The translations under genes and the position numbers were made by a program. From NCBI GenBank assembly GCA_964466195.1, contig CAYXMQ010000017.1, positions 1-64,000 on the forward strand: DNA of 64,000 nt. Direction: 5' to 3'. The notes under the pieces are model-generated. The model ran no database searches, was not told the origin of the DNA, and saw only the letters and a list, made by a program, of their open reading frames with translations. This document shows, one piece after another, positions 12,159-20,639 of the stretch (position 1 is the first letter of the stretch; each line of letters opens with the position of its first letter). Source of the stretch: PFJX01 sp964466195 (GTDB taxonomy: Bacteria > Pseudomonadota > Gammaproteobacteria > Burkholderiales > Thiobacillaceae).

Positions 12159-15041
12159 ATGCCTATGCGCCCGGAAGACCAAGCCAGAAAGACCCTCGAC
12201 CGATTGCTGCAAGCGGCAGGCTGGCACGTCTGCGACGCCTCCGCCGCCAACATCCACGCCGCACGCGGCGTAGCCATCCGCGAATTCCCGCTGCCCGGCC
12301 ACGGCTTCGCCGACTATCTGCTGTACGTGGACGGCAAAGCCGCCGGTGTGATCGAAGCCAAGAAAGAAGGCGTCACCCTCAGCGGCGTCGAAACCCAGTC
12401 CGACAAGTACACCCAGGGCCTGCCCGCCGGCCTGCCGCGCTGGGGCAATCCGCTGCCTTTCTCGTACCAATCCACCGGCGTGGAAACGCGCTTCACCAAC
12501 GGCCTCGACCCCACGCCCCGCGCCCGGCCGGTCTTCGCTTTTCACAAACCGGAACAATTAGCCGACTGGCTGGAAAGCACGCAGAACAAAGTTGCCGAGC
12601 CTGCCGCCACCTATGGCGCTGATGGCAAAACCTTCCTCGCCCGCCTGCAACACATGCCGCCGCTCAAGGAAGAAGGCCTCTGGCCCGCCCAGATCACGGC
12701 CATCCACAACCTGGAAAAATCCCTCAAGGAAAACCGCCCGCGCGCCCTGATCCAGATGGCCACCGGCTCGGGCAAGACCTTCACCTCGATTTCCTTCATC
12801 TACCGCCTGATCAAGTTCGCCGGGGCGCGGCGCATCCTGTTCCTGGTCGACCGCGGCAACCTCGCCGACCAGACCCTCAAGGAATTCCAGCAATACGTCT
12901 CGCCCTACAACAACTTCAAGTTCAGCGAGGAATACATCGTCCAGCGCTTGCAGGGCAACCAGATCGACAGCACTGCCCGCGTCTGCATCTGCACTATCCA
13001 GCGCCTGTATTCCATGCTCAAGGGCCGCGACCTGCCGGCCGACCTGGAAGAAATGCCCGTCGACCAACTATTACTCCCCTCCCCCGCAAGCGGGGGAGGG
13101 GTCGGGGGAGAGGGGGCAAGCTTGTTCGCAAGCCCCGAGCCCATCGAATACAACCCCAGCATCCCCATCGAGACCTTCGACATCATCGTCACCGACGAAG
13201 CCCACCGCTCCATCTACAACCTGTGGGCGCAGGTGCTGGAATACTTCGACGCCTACCTCGTCGGCCTCACCGCCACGCCAGGCAAGCAGACCTTCGGCTT
13301 CTTCCACCAGAACCTGGTGATGGAATACAACCACGAAATGGCCGTGGCCGACGGCGTCAACGTCAACTACGACGTCTACCGCATCAAGACCGCCATCACC
13401 GAGCAGGGCAGCAAGGTTGAAGCCGGCTACTACGTGGAAAAGCAGGAACGCGACACCCGCAAGACCCGCTGGGAGGAACTCGACGACGACTTCGCCTACG
13501 ACCCCAACCAGCTCGACCGCGACGTCGTCACCCCCGACCAGATCCGTACCATCGTGCGCACCTTTCGGGATAAATTATTCAGCGAAATCTTCCCCGGCCG
13601 CACCGAAGTGCCCAAGACCCTCATCTTCGCCAAGGACGACAACCACGCCGAAAACATCGTCGAAATCCTGCGCGAGGAATTCGGCAAGGGCAACGACTTC
13701 GCCCAGAAGATCACCTACCGCACCACCGGCGCCACGCCCAAGGAACTCATCAAAGCCTTCCGCAACAGCTACCACCCCCGCGTCGCCGTCACCGTCGACA
13801 TGATCGCCACCGGCACCGACATCAAGCCGGTGGAAATCGTCTTCTTCATGCGTGCCGTCAAATCGCGCGGCTTCTTCGAGCAGATGAAAGGCCGCGGCGT
13901 ACGCGTCATCAAGCCCGACGACCTCAAGGCCGTCACCCCCGACGCCAAGGCCAAGGACCACTTCGTCATCATCGATGCCGTGGGCGTGTGCGAGCAGGAC
14001 AAAACCGACGCCCGCCCCATGGAGAAAAAACCCAGCGTCAGCTTCGAGCGCCTGCTGCAAGCCGTCGCCTTCGGTAACACCGAAGACGACGTCATCACCA
14101 GCATCGCCGGCCGCCTGGCCAGGATGGAACACCGCATCAGCGCCGAAGACGACGCCAGGATTCGGGTCGCCAGCGGCGGCCTCGGCCTGAAAGACCTCGC
14201 CCACCAACTGGTTCAGTCACTGGACCCCGACAGCTTTTCCCCCTCCCCCTTGAGGGGGGAGGGCCGGGGAGAGGGTGATTCCGCGCAGCATGCGCGGATA
14301 GAAGCCGCCAAGCCCCTCTGCGACCCCGCCCTGCGCCAGCTCATCCTCGACATCAAAGCCAAAAACGAACTCACCATCGACCACGTCAGCCAGGACTTGG
14401 TTCTGGAAGCCGGCTTCAGCCAGGCCGCCCTCGACCGCGCCAAAGGCCTCGTCCAATCCTTCGAGCAATTCATCGCCGACCACAAAGACGAAATCACCGC
14501 CCTGCAAATCCTCTACGCCAAACCCTACAAACAGCGCCTCACCTTCGAGGCCGTGAAAGAACTCGCCGACGCCATCGAAAAGCCGCCCTACCTGTGGAAC
14601 GAATCCCAGCTCTGGCAGGCCTACGCCGCGCTGGAAGCGAGCAAGGTCAAAGGCGCCAGCGGCCGCCGCATCCTCACCGACCTGGTCTCGCTGGTGCGCT
14701 TCGCCATCCATCAGGACAACGAGCTTGTGCCCTTCCCCGAACGGGTCAACGCCAACTTCAAGGCCTGGCTGGCCCAACAAAACACCCGCTCCCCCTTAAT
14801 GGGGGAGGGCTGGGGAGAGGGTGGACCCAAAGCCGGCGAACAAGAACCCCGCTTCACCCCCGAACAATTGAAATGGCTCGAAATGATCCGCGACCACATC
14901 GCCGCCAACCTCGGCATCGAGCCGGATGACTTCGAATACGCGCCATTCGTGCAAGAGGGTGGATTGGGCAAGGTGTATCAGCTTTTCGGCGAGGAATTGA
15001 ACGCCCTCATCGAACAATTGAACGAAAGCTTGGCGGCATAA
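12159..15041 (+). CDS. hsdR: type I restriction endonuclease subunit R (HsdR)
   Basis: ATP-dependent translocase-nuclease subunit of a type I restriction system, 960 residues. In order: an N-terminal nuclease core ('FADYLLYVDG' then 'GVIEAKKEG', the PD-ExK acid and Glu-x-Lys), Walker A 'MATGSGKT' near 202, 'VTDEAHRSIYNLW' (DEAH near 347), 'VGLTATPGKQ', 'VTVDMIATGTDIKP', 'EQMKGRGVRVI', and the C-terminal HsdM/S-docking region. Three short palindromic repeats are inserted in frame near residues 306-320, 694-706 and 877-888 as Pro/Gly/Glu-rich stretches, none inside a named motif. The last 52 codons are copied twice downstream. The ORF is open, but function needs HsdM, which is broken in this window. 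Confidence 0.93.
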   Translation: MPMRPEDQARKTLDRLLQAAGWHVCDASAANIHAARGVAIREFPLPGHGFADYLLYVDGKAAGVIEAKKEGVTLSGVETQSDKYTQGLPAGLPRWGNPLPFSYQSTGVETRFTNGLDPTPRARPVFAFHKPEQLADWLESTQNKVAEPAATYGADGKTFLARLQHMPPLKEEGLWPAQITAIHNLEKSLKENRPRALIQMATGSGKTFTSISFIYRLIKFAGARRILFLVDRGNLADQTLKEFQQYVSPYNNFKFSEEYIVQRLQGNQIDSTARVCICTIQRLYSMLKGRDLPADLEEMPVDQLLLPSPASGGGVGGEGASLFASPEPIEYNPSIPIETFDIIVTDEAHRSIYNLWAQVLEYFDAYLVGLTATPGKQTFGFFHQNLVMEYNHEMAVADGVNVNYDVYRIKTAITEQGSKVEAGYYVEKQERDTRKTRWEELDDDFAYDPNQLDRDVVTPDQIRTIVRTFRDKLFSEIFPGRTEVPKTLIFAKDDNHAENIVEILREEFGKGNDFAQKITYRTTGATPKELIKAFRNSYHPRVAVTVDMIATGTDIKPVEIVFFMRAVKSRGFFEQMKGRGVRVIKPDDLKAVTPDAKAKDHFVIIDAVGVCEQDKTDARPMEKKPSVSFERLLQAVAFGNTEDDVITSIAGRLARMEHRISAEDDARIRVASGGLGLKDLAHQLVQSLDPDSFSPSPLRGEGRGEGDSAQHARIEAAKPLCDPALRQLILDIKAKNELTIDHVSQDLVLEAGFSQAALDRAKGLVQSFEQFIADHKDEITALQILYAKPYKQRLTFEAVKELADAIEKPPYLWNESQLWQAYAALEASKVKGASGRRILTDLVSLVRFAIHQDNELVPFPERVNANFKAWLAQQNTRSPLMGEGWGEGGPKAGEQEPRFTPEQLKWLEMIRDHIAANLGIEPDDFEYAPFVQEGGLGKVYQLFGEELNALIEQLNESLAA
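13074..13116 (+). repeat. palindromic repeat A inside hsdR
   Basis: Perfect 12-bp inverted repeat (13076-13087 with 13090-13101, 2-nt loop) followed by a G-rich tail of GGGGGAGAGGGGG type. It is translated in frame as Pro-Ser-Pro then Gly/Glu-rich residues. Same family as copies B-E. Confidence 0.8.
14239..14276 (+). repeat. palindromic repeat B inside hsdR
   Basis: CCCTCCCCCT (14241-14250) with a near-complementary right arm ending at 14263 and the tail CCGGGGAGAGGGT. It is read in frame as 'SPSPLRGEGRGEGD'. Same tail as copies A and C. Confidence 0.8.
14789..14822 (+). repeat. palindromic repeat C inside hsdR
   Basis: CTCCCCC (14789-14795), loop TTAAT, GGGGGAG (14801-14807), then GGCTGGGGAGAGGGT. 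It is read in frame as 'SPLMGEGWGEGG', just ahead of the HsdR C-terminal segment that is duplicated downstream. Confidence 0.8.
14880..15041 (+). repeat. hsdR 3' end, copy 1 (native)
   Basis: Last part of hsdR, encoding the 52 residues from 'MIRDHIAANLGIEPDDFEYA' to 'NESLAA' and ending in TAA. It recurs at 15612-15773 and 17275-17433. The first 47 nt are identical to copy 2. Confidence 0.95.
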
Positions 15042-15095
15042 GGCCCAATAAAAAGACTAAAATAAAGAGCCAATTAAAGATTTAAGGGAATCCAC
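15042..15095 (+). promoter_or_regulatory. AT-rich leader of the toxin-antitoxin pair
   Basis: A 54-nt AT-rich gap, unlike its GC-rich surroundings, between the hsdR stop and the antitoxin start. It ends with AAGGGA as ribosome site. It is the likely place for an autoregulated toxin-antitoxin promoter, although no exact boxes can be assigned. Confidence 0.4.
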
Positions 15096-15341
15096 ATGGA
15101 ACTGCTCTACACCAACGCCTCGGTCAGCATCAGCGAACTCAAGAAGAACCCGACCGCCGTCATCGACGAAGCGGACGGCTTCCCCGTCGCCGTGCTCAAC
15201 CACAACAGGCCCGCCGCCTATCTGGTACCCGCTGCTGCCTTCGAGGCCATGATGGAAAAGCTCGACGACATCGACCTCACCAAGCTGGTCAAGGAGCGCG
15301 AGCACGAAGCCACGGTCAAGGTCGAGCCGAATGAGCTATAG
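15096..15341 (+). CDS. Phd/YefM-type antitoxin
   Basis: An 81-residue antitoxin of the Phd/YefM family. The N-terminal DNA-binding fold shows 'SVSISELKKNPTAVIDEADG' and 'PVAVLNHNRPAAYLVPAAAF', the usual pattern. The acidic C-terminus would wrap the toxin. It overlaps the toxin start by 11 nt, giving the standard antitoxin-first coupling. The pair should repress its own promoter in the AT-rich gap upstream. It sits between hsdR copy 1 and the second copy of the hsdR end, so it entered as cargo of the restriction locus. Confidence 0.88.
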   Translation: MELLYTNASVSISELKKNPTAVIDEADGFPVAVLNHNRPAAYLVPAAAFEAMMEKLDDIDLTKLVKEREHEATVKVEPNEL

Positions 15342-15618
15342 CCTCGAATTCCGGGAAAGTGCCTGGAAGGAGTGGAACAAGCTCGACCGTCCGTTGCGCG
15401 AACAATTCAAGATCAAGCTGCTGGAGCGGCTGGAAAACCCCCGTGTCGAGTCCGCCCGGCTTTCCAGCCTGCCCGACTGCTACAAGATCAAACTACGCGC
15501 CGCCGGCTACCGGCTGGTCTACCAGGTCTTCGACGACCGGGTGGTCGTGGTCGTGGTGGCCGTGGGCAAGCGGGAGGACAGCGCGGTGTATCGCAAGGCG
15601 GGAAAACGGTTGAAATGA
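15331..15618 (+). CDS. RelE/ParE-superfamily toxin
   Basis: A 95-residue RelE-fold toxin. 'LEFRESAWKEWNKLDRPLREQFKIKL', split around its helices, then 'LPDCYKIKLRAAGYRLVYQV' and a basic C-terminus 'SAVYRKAGKRLK' match RelE mRNA interferases, with Lys/Arg residues positioned for RNA binding. Its stop is created by the first bases of hsdR end copy 2 (ATGA at 15615-15618). The toxin therefore either ended there originally or took its last codons from the joint. It pairs with the antitoxin immediately upstream. Confidence 0.88.
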   Translation: MSYSLEFRESAWKEWNKLDRPLREQFKIKLLERLENPRVESARLSSLPDCYKIKLRAAGYRLVYQVFDDRVVVVVVAVGKREDSAVYRKAGKRLK

Positions 15619-15773
15619 TCCGCGACCACATCGCCGCCAACCTCGGCATCGAGCCGGACGATTTCGAATACGCCCCCTTCGCCCAGGCAGGCGGCTTGGG
15701 CAAGGTGTATCAGCTCTTCGGCGATGAATTGAACACGCTCATTGAGCAATTGAACGAGAGCCTGGCGGCATGA
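15612..15773 (+). pseudogene. hsdR 3' end, copy 2
   Basis: Second copy of the final 52 codons of hsdR, open from the ATG at 15615 to the TGA at 15771-15773. The peptide differs from the native end at four positions (Val to Ala, Glu to Ala, Glu to Asp, Ala to Thr). Both ends are ATGA overlaps, with the toxin upstream and the DUF4062 gene downstream. It may be translated as a 52-residue peptide acting only as a coupler, or it may be a recombination scar. Confidence 0.92.
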
Positions 15774-17278
15774 GCGACAAGCAGCGTCTATTCATCAGCT
15801 CCGTGCAAAAGGAATTTGCCGCCGAGCGCCGGGCGCTCAAGGACTTTGTGCAGGGCGATCCCTTGCTGAAGCGCTTTTTCGAGGTCTTCCTGTTCGAGGA
15901 TATTCCCGCCGCCGGCCGCCGGGCCGACGAGGTCTACCTGGCCGAGGTCGACCGCTGCGCCGTCTATGTTGCCCTGCTCGGCAACGACTACGGCCATGAA
16001 GATGCCGACGGGGTTTCGCCCACCGAGCGCGAATTCGACCGCGCCACGGAGCAAGGCAAGGAACGCCTGGTCTACATCTCCGGCCAGGACGACAGCGCCC
16101 GCCAGCCCAAAATGCGCGCCCTCATCCGCAAGGCGGGCGATCAGCTCATACGCCGGCGCTTCGCCAGCATTCCGGAACTGATCGCCGCCCTCTACGCCAG
16201 CCTGGTCGAACACCTGGAGAACAGCGGCGCCCTGCGCACTGGCCCCTTCGACGCCGCCGCCTGTCCCGGCGCCACCCTGGACGACCTGTCGGATGAAAAG
16301 CTGGCCGATTTCCTGGGCCGCGCCCAACGCCAGCGCGGCTATGCGCTGGGCCCGGGCACCGCCATGGACCAGGCGCTCACCCACCTCAACCTGCTCGATC
16401 ACGGCCGCCCCAGCCATGCCGCCGTGCTCCTGTTCGGCAAGGCCCCGCAACGCTTCCTACCCACCTCCGAGGTCAAGTGCATGCACTTCCACGGCACCGA
16501 GGTGCGCAAGCCCATCCCGTCCTACCAGGTCTACAAGGGCACGGTGTTCGATCTGGCAAACCAGGCCGTGGATTTCGTCCTGGCCAAGATCGCCCGCGCC
16601 GTCGGCACCCGCGCCGCCGGGCCCGCCGCCCCCGTGGACTACGAACTGCCCCGCGAAGCCGTCGCCGAGGCCATCGTCAACGCCCTTGCCCACCGCGACT
16701 ACGCCTCCAATGCCTCGGTGCAGGTCATGCTCTTCGCCGACCGCCTGGAAATCTGGAACCCCGGCCAGCTGCCGGCCCCGCTCACCATCGAGAAGCTGAG
16801 CCGCCCGCACGCCTCCATCCCCCACAACCCCCTCATCGCCGAGCCGTTGTTCCTTGCCCGCTACATCGAAAAGGCCGGCACCGGCACCCTCGACATGATC
16901 GCCCTGTGCAAGGAAGCCGGCCTGCCCCCGCCCCAATTCCGCCAGGACGGTGGCCTGTTCAGCCAGACCCTGTGGCGCCCCAAAGGAGCGACGGCGCCTG
17001 TCGCCCCGACCATGGAAGGGACCAAGTCGGGACCAAGTCGGGACCAAGTCGAAATCCTTGTTAAAGCCCGCAATGGCGCGGCTTTGACGGACTTGATGGG
17101 CGTGGCCAACCGGACCAACCGGACCAAGTTCAGGGATCAAGTCATCAAGCCACTGATCGAACAAGGCTGGCTCGAAATGACCATCCCCGACAAGCCGCGC
17201 AGCAGCCAGCAGAAATACCGGCTCACGGCGAAGGGGGAGGAGTGGTTGAAGGCGAAGTCAGAGGACAAAGGCACATGA
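15770..17278 (+). CDS. DUF4062 - GHKL ATPase - winged helix protein
   Basis: A 502-residue multidomain protein. Residues 1 to about 150 are DUF4062, beginning 'LFISSVQKEFAAERRALKDF', a fold related to TIR-like domains and common on defence proteins. The middle carries an AlbA/RecG-like ATP-binding domain with 'PREAVAEAIVNALAHRDY' and 'EIWNPGQLP', the GHKL N box and G1-like motif. The C-terminus is a small winged helix ('RDQVIKPLIEQGWLEMTIPD'). An 11-bp tandem repeat encodes the linker. It begins at an ATGA overlap with hsdR end copy 2 and ends at one with copy 3. A defence or regulatory role is inferred from domains and location; the biochemical activity is unknown. Confidence 0.82.
   Translation: MSDKQRLFISSVQKEFAAERRALKDFVQGDPLLKRFFEVFLFEDIPAAGRRADEVYLAEVDRCAVYVALLGNDYGHEDADGVSPTEREFDRATEQGKERLVYISGQDDSARQPKMRALIRKAGDQLIRRRFASIPELIAALYASLVEHLENSGALRTGPFDAAACPGATLDDLSDEKLADFLGRAQRQRGYALGPGTAMDQALTHLNLLDHGRPSHAAVLLFGKAPQRFLPTSEVKCMHFHGTEVRKPIPSYQVYKGTVFDLANQAVDFVLAKIARAVGTRAAGPAAPVDYELPREAVAEAIVNALAHRDYASNASVQVMLFADRLEIWNPGQLPAPLTIEKLSRPHASIPHNPLIAEPLFLARYIEKAGTGTLDMIALCKEAGLPPPQFRQDGGLFSQTLWRPKGATAPVAPTMEGTKSGPSRDQVEILVKARNGAALTDLMGVANRTNRTKFRDQVIKPLIEQGWLEMTIPDKPRSSQQKYRLTAKGEEWLKAKSEDKGT
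17018..17050 (+). repeat. three tandem 11-bp repeats in the DUF4062 gene
   Basis: Three exact copies of GGGACCAAGTC in the linker before the winged helix. The unit is not a multiple of three, so gain or loss of one copy would shift the frame. A second short tandem (GGACCAACC type) lies at about 17107-17127. Confidence 0.85.
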
Positions 17279-17433
17279 ACCGCGACCACATCGCCGCCAA
17301 CCTCGGCATCGAAACGGACGACTTTGAATATGCCCCCTTCGCCCAGGAAGGCGGTCTGGGCAAGGTGTATCAGCTATTCGGGGATGAACTGAACACGCTC
17401 ATTGAGCAATTGAATGAGACGTTGGCTGCATGA
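17275..17433 (+). pseudogene. hsdR 3' end, copy 3
   Basis: Third copy of the last 52 hsdR codons, open from the ATG at 17275 to the TGA at 17431-17433. The peptide differs from the native end at six positions (including Ile to Asn at position 2 and Pro to Thr). It shares several silent and replacement differences with copy 2 against copy 1. It is coupled by ATGA to the DUF4062 gene upstream and to hsdS downstream, and probably marks where hsdR originally met hsdS. Confidence 0.92.
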
Positions 17434-18839
17434 GTGAAAAAAGCATTCCAGTTGAGCGGCAACCTTTGCCACTAGCCGATGTTGCAGAGATCGTATCCGG
17501 CTATGGCTTCCCGAAAGATATGCAAGGTAAGACTGTAGGAGAGTTGCCGTTCTTCAAGGTCGGGGATATTTCCGCAGCTTGGAACAGCGGGCAGAAGAAA
17601 CTCATCCAAGCCCAGCACTACCTGGACAATGCTGAGGCGAGTGCTATCAAGGCAAAGCCATTTCCGAAGGGGACAGTTGTATTCGCGAAAATTGGCGAAG
17701 CGATCAAACTCAATAGACGCGCCATACTGGGGCAGCTCTCCATTGTCGATAACAACGTAATGGGCCTAATTCCCAAAGAGGGGGTAGTCGAACAGAACTA
17801 TCTTTTCTATTGGACGTTGATGCTTCGACTCGGAGATATTTCGCAGGCCACGACCGTGCCCTCCGTCAGGAAATCTGACGTCGAACAGCTTTCGTTTCCT
17901 TGGGTTCCCCTGGACCAACAAAAACGCATCGTCGCGGAAATCGAAAAACAATTCTCCCGCCTCGACGAAGCCGTCGCCAACCTCAAGCGCGTCAAGGCCA
18001 ACCTCAAGCGCTACAAAGCCGCCGTCCTCAAAGCCGCCGTCGAAGGCCGCCTCGTCGAAACCGAAGCCGAACGCGCCCGCCGCGAAGGCCGCAGCTACGA
18101 AACCGGCGCCCAACTCCTGCAACGCATCCTCGAAACCCGTCGCAGCCAGTGGCAAGGCAAGGGCAAATACAAAGATCCCGCCGCGCCCGACACCACCGAC
18201 CTGCCCGAATTGCCGGAGGGGTGGGTGTGGGCCAGCGTCGAACAACTCACCAGTGATTCTCTGATTGGCCTGGATCGCGGGCGCGATCAGCAAAATGCAG
18301 ATGGAATAGGCGTGCCTTACGTAAAAATGAACAACGTAACGATGGATGGTGAGGTTACTGGCGATGGCATAGTTTATGTTGATGCCTCTGACGAAGAGAA
18401 GCGACGTTTCAACCTCAAGATCGATGACTTGTTATTCAATACCCGTAACAGCAAGGAACTCGTGGGGAAGGTGGGTATCGTTCATACCCTCCCGAAAGAG
18501 GCGATATACAACAACAACCTTATGCGCTTGCGCATGATTGATGGAACTCACCCAAGCTTTATTTGCACACAAATGTGCTCTAGCGGGTTTCGTCGTCGAA
18601 TGGAGCTAGTAAAAAAGGCAACGACGAATGTTGCGGCCGTTTACGCAAAAGACCTTTTCCCTTTACCGATTGCATTACCCCCCGTTACAGAACAACACCG
18701 CATCGTCTCCGAAGTCGACCGCCGCCTTTCCGTCTTGCGCGAAACCGAGGCCCAGGTGGACGTCAACCTTCAGCGCGCAGAGCGTCTGCGTCAATCGATA
18801 TTGAGCAGTGCATTTGGAATGACACTCCAACCAAATTAA
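17430..18839 (+). CDS. hsdS: type I restriction specificity subunit (HsdS)
   Basis: DNA-sequence recognition subunit, 469 residues, with the standard two-half layout: target domain 1 (about 10-150), a central helical spacer ('PLDQQKRIVAEIEKQFSRLD' onward), target domain 2 (about 255-415) and a C-terminal spacer ('PVTEQHRIVSEVDRRLSVLR'). The two target domains are clearly lower in GC than the spacers, as expected when target domains are swapped between strains. It starts within the ATGA that ends hsdR copy 3. It needs two HsdM subunits to bind DNA normally; none is intact here. The recognition sequence cannot be told from the protein alone. Confidence 0.93.
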   Translation: MSEKSIPVERQPLPLADVAEIVSGYGFPKDMQGKTVGELPFFKVGDISAAWNSGQKKLIQAQHYLDNAEASAIKAKPFPKGTVVFAKIGEAIKLNRRAILGQLSIVDNNVMGLIPKEGVVEQNYLFYWTLMLRLGDISQATTVPSVRKSDVEQLSFPWVPLDQQKRIVAEIEKQFSRLDEAVANLKRVKANLKRYKAAVLKAAVEGRLVETEAERARREGRSYETGAQLLQRILETRRSQWQGKGKYKDPAAPDTTDLPELPEGWVWASVEQLTSDSLIGLDRGRDQQNADGIGVPYVKMNNVTMDGEVTGDGIVYVDASDEEKRRFNLKIDDLLFNTRNSKELVGKVGIVHTLPKEAIYNNNLMRLRMIDGTHPSFICTQMCSSGFRRRMELVKKATTNVAAVYAKDLFPLPIALPPVTEQHRIVSEVDRRLSVLRETEAQVDVNLQRAERLRQSILSSAFGMTLQPN

Positions 18840-18851
18840 TTATGGAACATC

Positions 18852-20639
18852 ATGCCCATTGAGAAGATACGGATAAAAAACTTTCGCTCATTAAGGGAAG
18901 TGACAGCAGACGCGAAACCTCTCACGGTCTTTGTCGGTTGTAACGATGAAGGAAAATCCAACCTGCTTAGGGCGCTCGATCTTTTCTTCAATGGCGACCG
19001 GCCTGGTGGCTACGTACTGAACTGGCAGCGCGATTTTTGTGCAATTGCCAAAACCCCAAAGAACAAAGCTTCACAGATTGAGATACGGATTACGTTCCAA
19101 CTTCCAACGTCCTTTAATCTTGCTGATAAAGTCGAGTGGACGCGTGTATGGCGTCAAGAAGGACTTCACCGCGATGAGATAAAGCTGATTGATGGCAAGG
19201 AAATTCCGAGCCGGTCGAAAGCGTATGCTTTCTTAAAGTCAATTCGTTATGAATACGTGCCCGCCATAAAGGGGCCCGAGTATTTTGAAAAGCTCTTGGC
19301 CTCCGTGCACGATATGCTCGATGCGACGGTTAGGTCAGAAATCCGCACAGCGGCAGCAAGTTTTACCACCGAAATCTGTAAACATACAACGGGGATATTG
19401 GCGGATCTCGAGAAACAACTGGGCCTCAAGTCGGATATTGAGCTGCCAAGTGACTTGCGCCGCCTGTTCTCTGACCTGGAATTCCGATCCGATGCAGGGT
19501 CGCACCGTGTGGCGCTCTCTCAACGTGGTGATGGTGTAAAGGTACGGCATATCCCCGTCATACTGCGTTGGCTAGCAGATCAAGCCAACCATCTCTCTGC
19601 CCCTGGTAAGCCACGTGTTGTCACTATTTGGGGATATGAGGAGCCAGAAAATAATCTAGAAATACGTCGCTGCTTCGAATTGGCTGAGTTTTTTATGAAA
19701 ACGAGTCCTTCGATTCAGACTTTTCTTACCACACACTCACCCGTCTATTACTCAGTGTTCAATGGTGCCTCGACTTCATCTGAGATAAACCTAATTGAGG
19801 TTCAGCTAGACCAAGCAACTGGCACATCATTGACGCCAAGGTCTGCAGGCATGCCAAGTGATGTCGACGCCTTACATTCTTCAATTGGCTTTCTTGATCT
19901 ACTTGAACCTCACGTCAGGGAATGGAAACTCAAAGTAGATCAGCTTGAGAGCCGTATCGCAGAGGGGGTTGATCTAAATCATCCGACCATCTTTGTTGAG
20001 GGTCCATCTGATAGGGTGATTCTGCAAGCTGCAATTAAGAAATACTTTCCTGCCAGCAAGGCCAAAGTCCTATGTTCGATTTCAAATGGCGGTGGCCATG
20101 GATGGGTAAAAGATAGCCTAATCGCCTGGCAGCATAGTAGGGGGCCATGTCGAGCCGTTGGTTTATTTGATAAAGATGCCGGGTCAGAAGAGTCGCTCGC
20201 AGAATTCAAGCGGATTGTTGAAGATCGGGCTAAAACCACAGCGCGTGCTGTCAAGTATCGTATGAAGCCCGCTGGCCCGGCATTGGAACTAGCAAAGCTG
20301 AAATTGTTGGTGCCTGTGGCGATTGAAGAGTTGTGCCCAAAAGAAGTCTGGATAAAAGCAAGAGATGAAGGATGGCTCGAACAACGCTCCAATATGACCA
20401 CGCTTTATGGCTTTGCTGAGACTGAAGTCTCATTTAATGAATGGGTCAAAACGAAGGTGCCTGACGATGACTTACGTTTGATTGCAACGAATAGGGTTCA
20501 AGCAACGAAGAAAGATAAATTTTCAAACTATGTAGTCGGCCGTTTGAAAAGTGATGAGTGCACTTTTAACTTCGAACCCATTAAAGAGCTTGTAGAAGAG
20601 CTACTCAAAAAAATTGATGGACACAAGACATCAACATGA
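18852..20639 (+). CDS. OLD-family ATP-dependent nuclease
   Basis: A 595-residue protein with an ABC-type ATPase and a TOPRIM nuclease domain. The N-terminus 'KIRIKNFRSLREV' is followed by Walker A 'GCNDEGKSNLLRAL', a Walker B-like block 'VTIWGYEEPENNLEI' and the H-loop 'FLTTHSPVYYS'. The TOPRIM part shows 'IFVEGPSDRVIL' (Glu) and 'GLFDKDAGSEE' (Asp-x-Asp). OLD nucleases are commonly anti-phage. There is no UvrD-like partner next door, so this is not a Gabija pair. GC content is lower than the surroundings, which suggests transfer. It starts 12 nt after hsdS and its stop overlaps the first hsdM 5' fragment as ATGA. Confidence 0.88.
   Translation: MPIEKIRIKNFRSLREVTADAKPLTVFVGCNDEGKSNLLRALDLFFNGDRPGGYVLNWQRDFCAIAKTPKNKASQIEIRITFQLPTSFNLADKVEWTRVWRQEGLHRDEIKLIDGKEIPSRSKAYAFLKSIRYEYVPAIKGPEYFEKLLASVHDMLDATVRSEIRTAAASFTTEICKHTTGILADLEKQLGLKSDIELPSDLRRLFSDLEFRSDAGSHRVALSQRGDGVKVRHIPVILRWLADQANHLSAPGKPRVVTIWGYEEPENNLEIRRCFELAEFFMKTSPSIQTFLTTHSPVYYSVFNGASTSSEINLIEVQLDQATGTSLTPRSAGMPSDVDALHSSIGFLDLLEPHVREWKLKVDQLESRIAEGVDLNHPTIFVEGPSDRVILQAAIKKYFPASKAKVLCSISNGGGHGWVKDSLIAWQHSRGPCRAVGLFDKDAGSEESLAEFKRIVEDRAKTTARAVKYRMKPAGPALELAKLKLLVPVAIEELCPKEVWIKARDEGWLEQRSNMTTLYGFAETEVSFNEWVKTKVPDDDLRLIATNRVQATKKDKFSNYVVGRLKSDECTFNFEPIKELVEELLKKIDGHKTST

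Noticed and set aside
18852..20639. Gabija system
   Set aside because: The OLD nuclease fits GajA in type, but no UvrD-like GajB follows.
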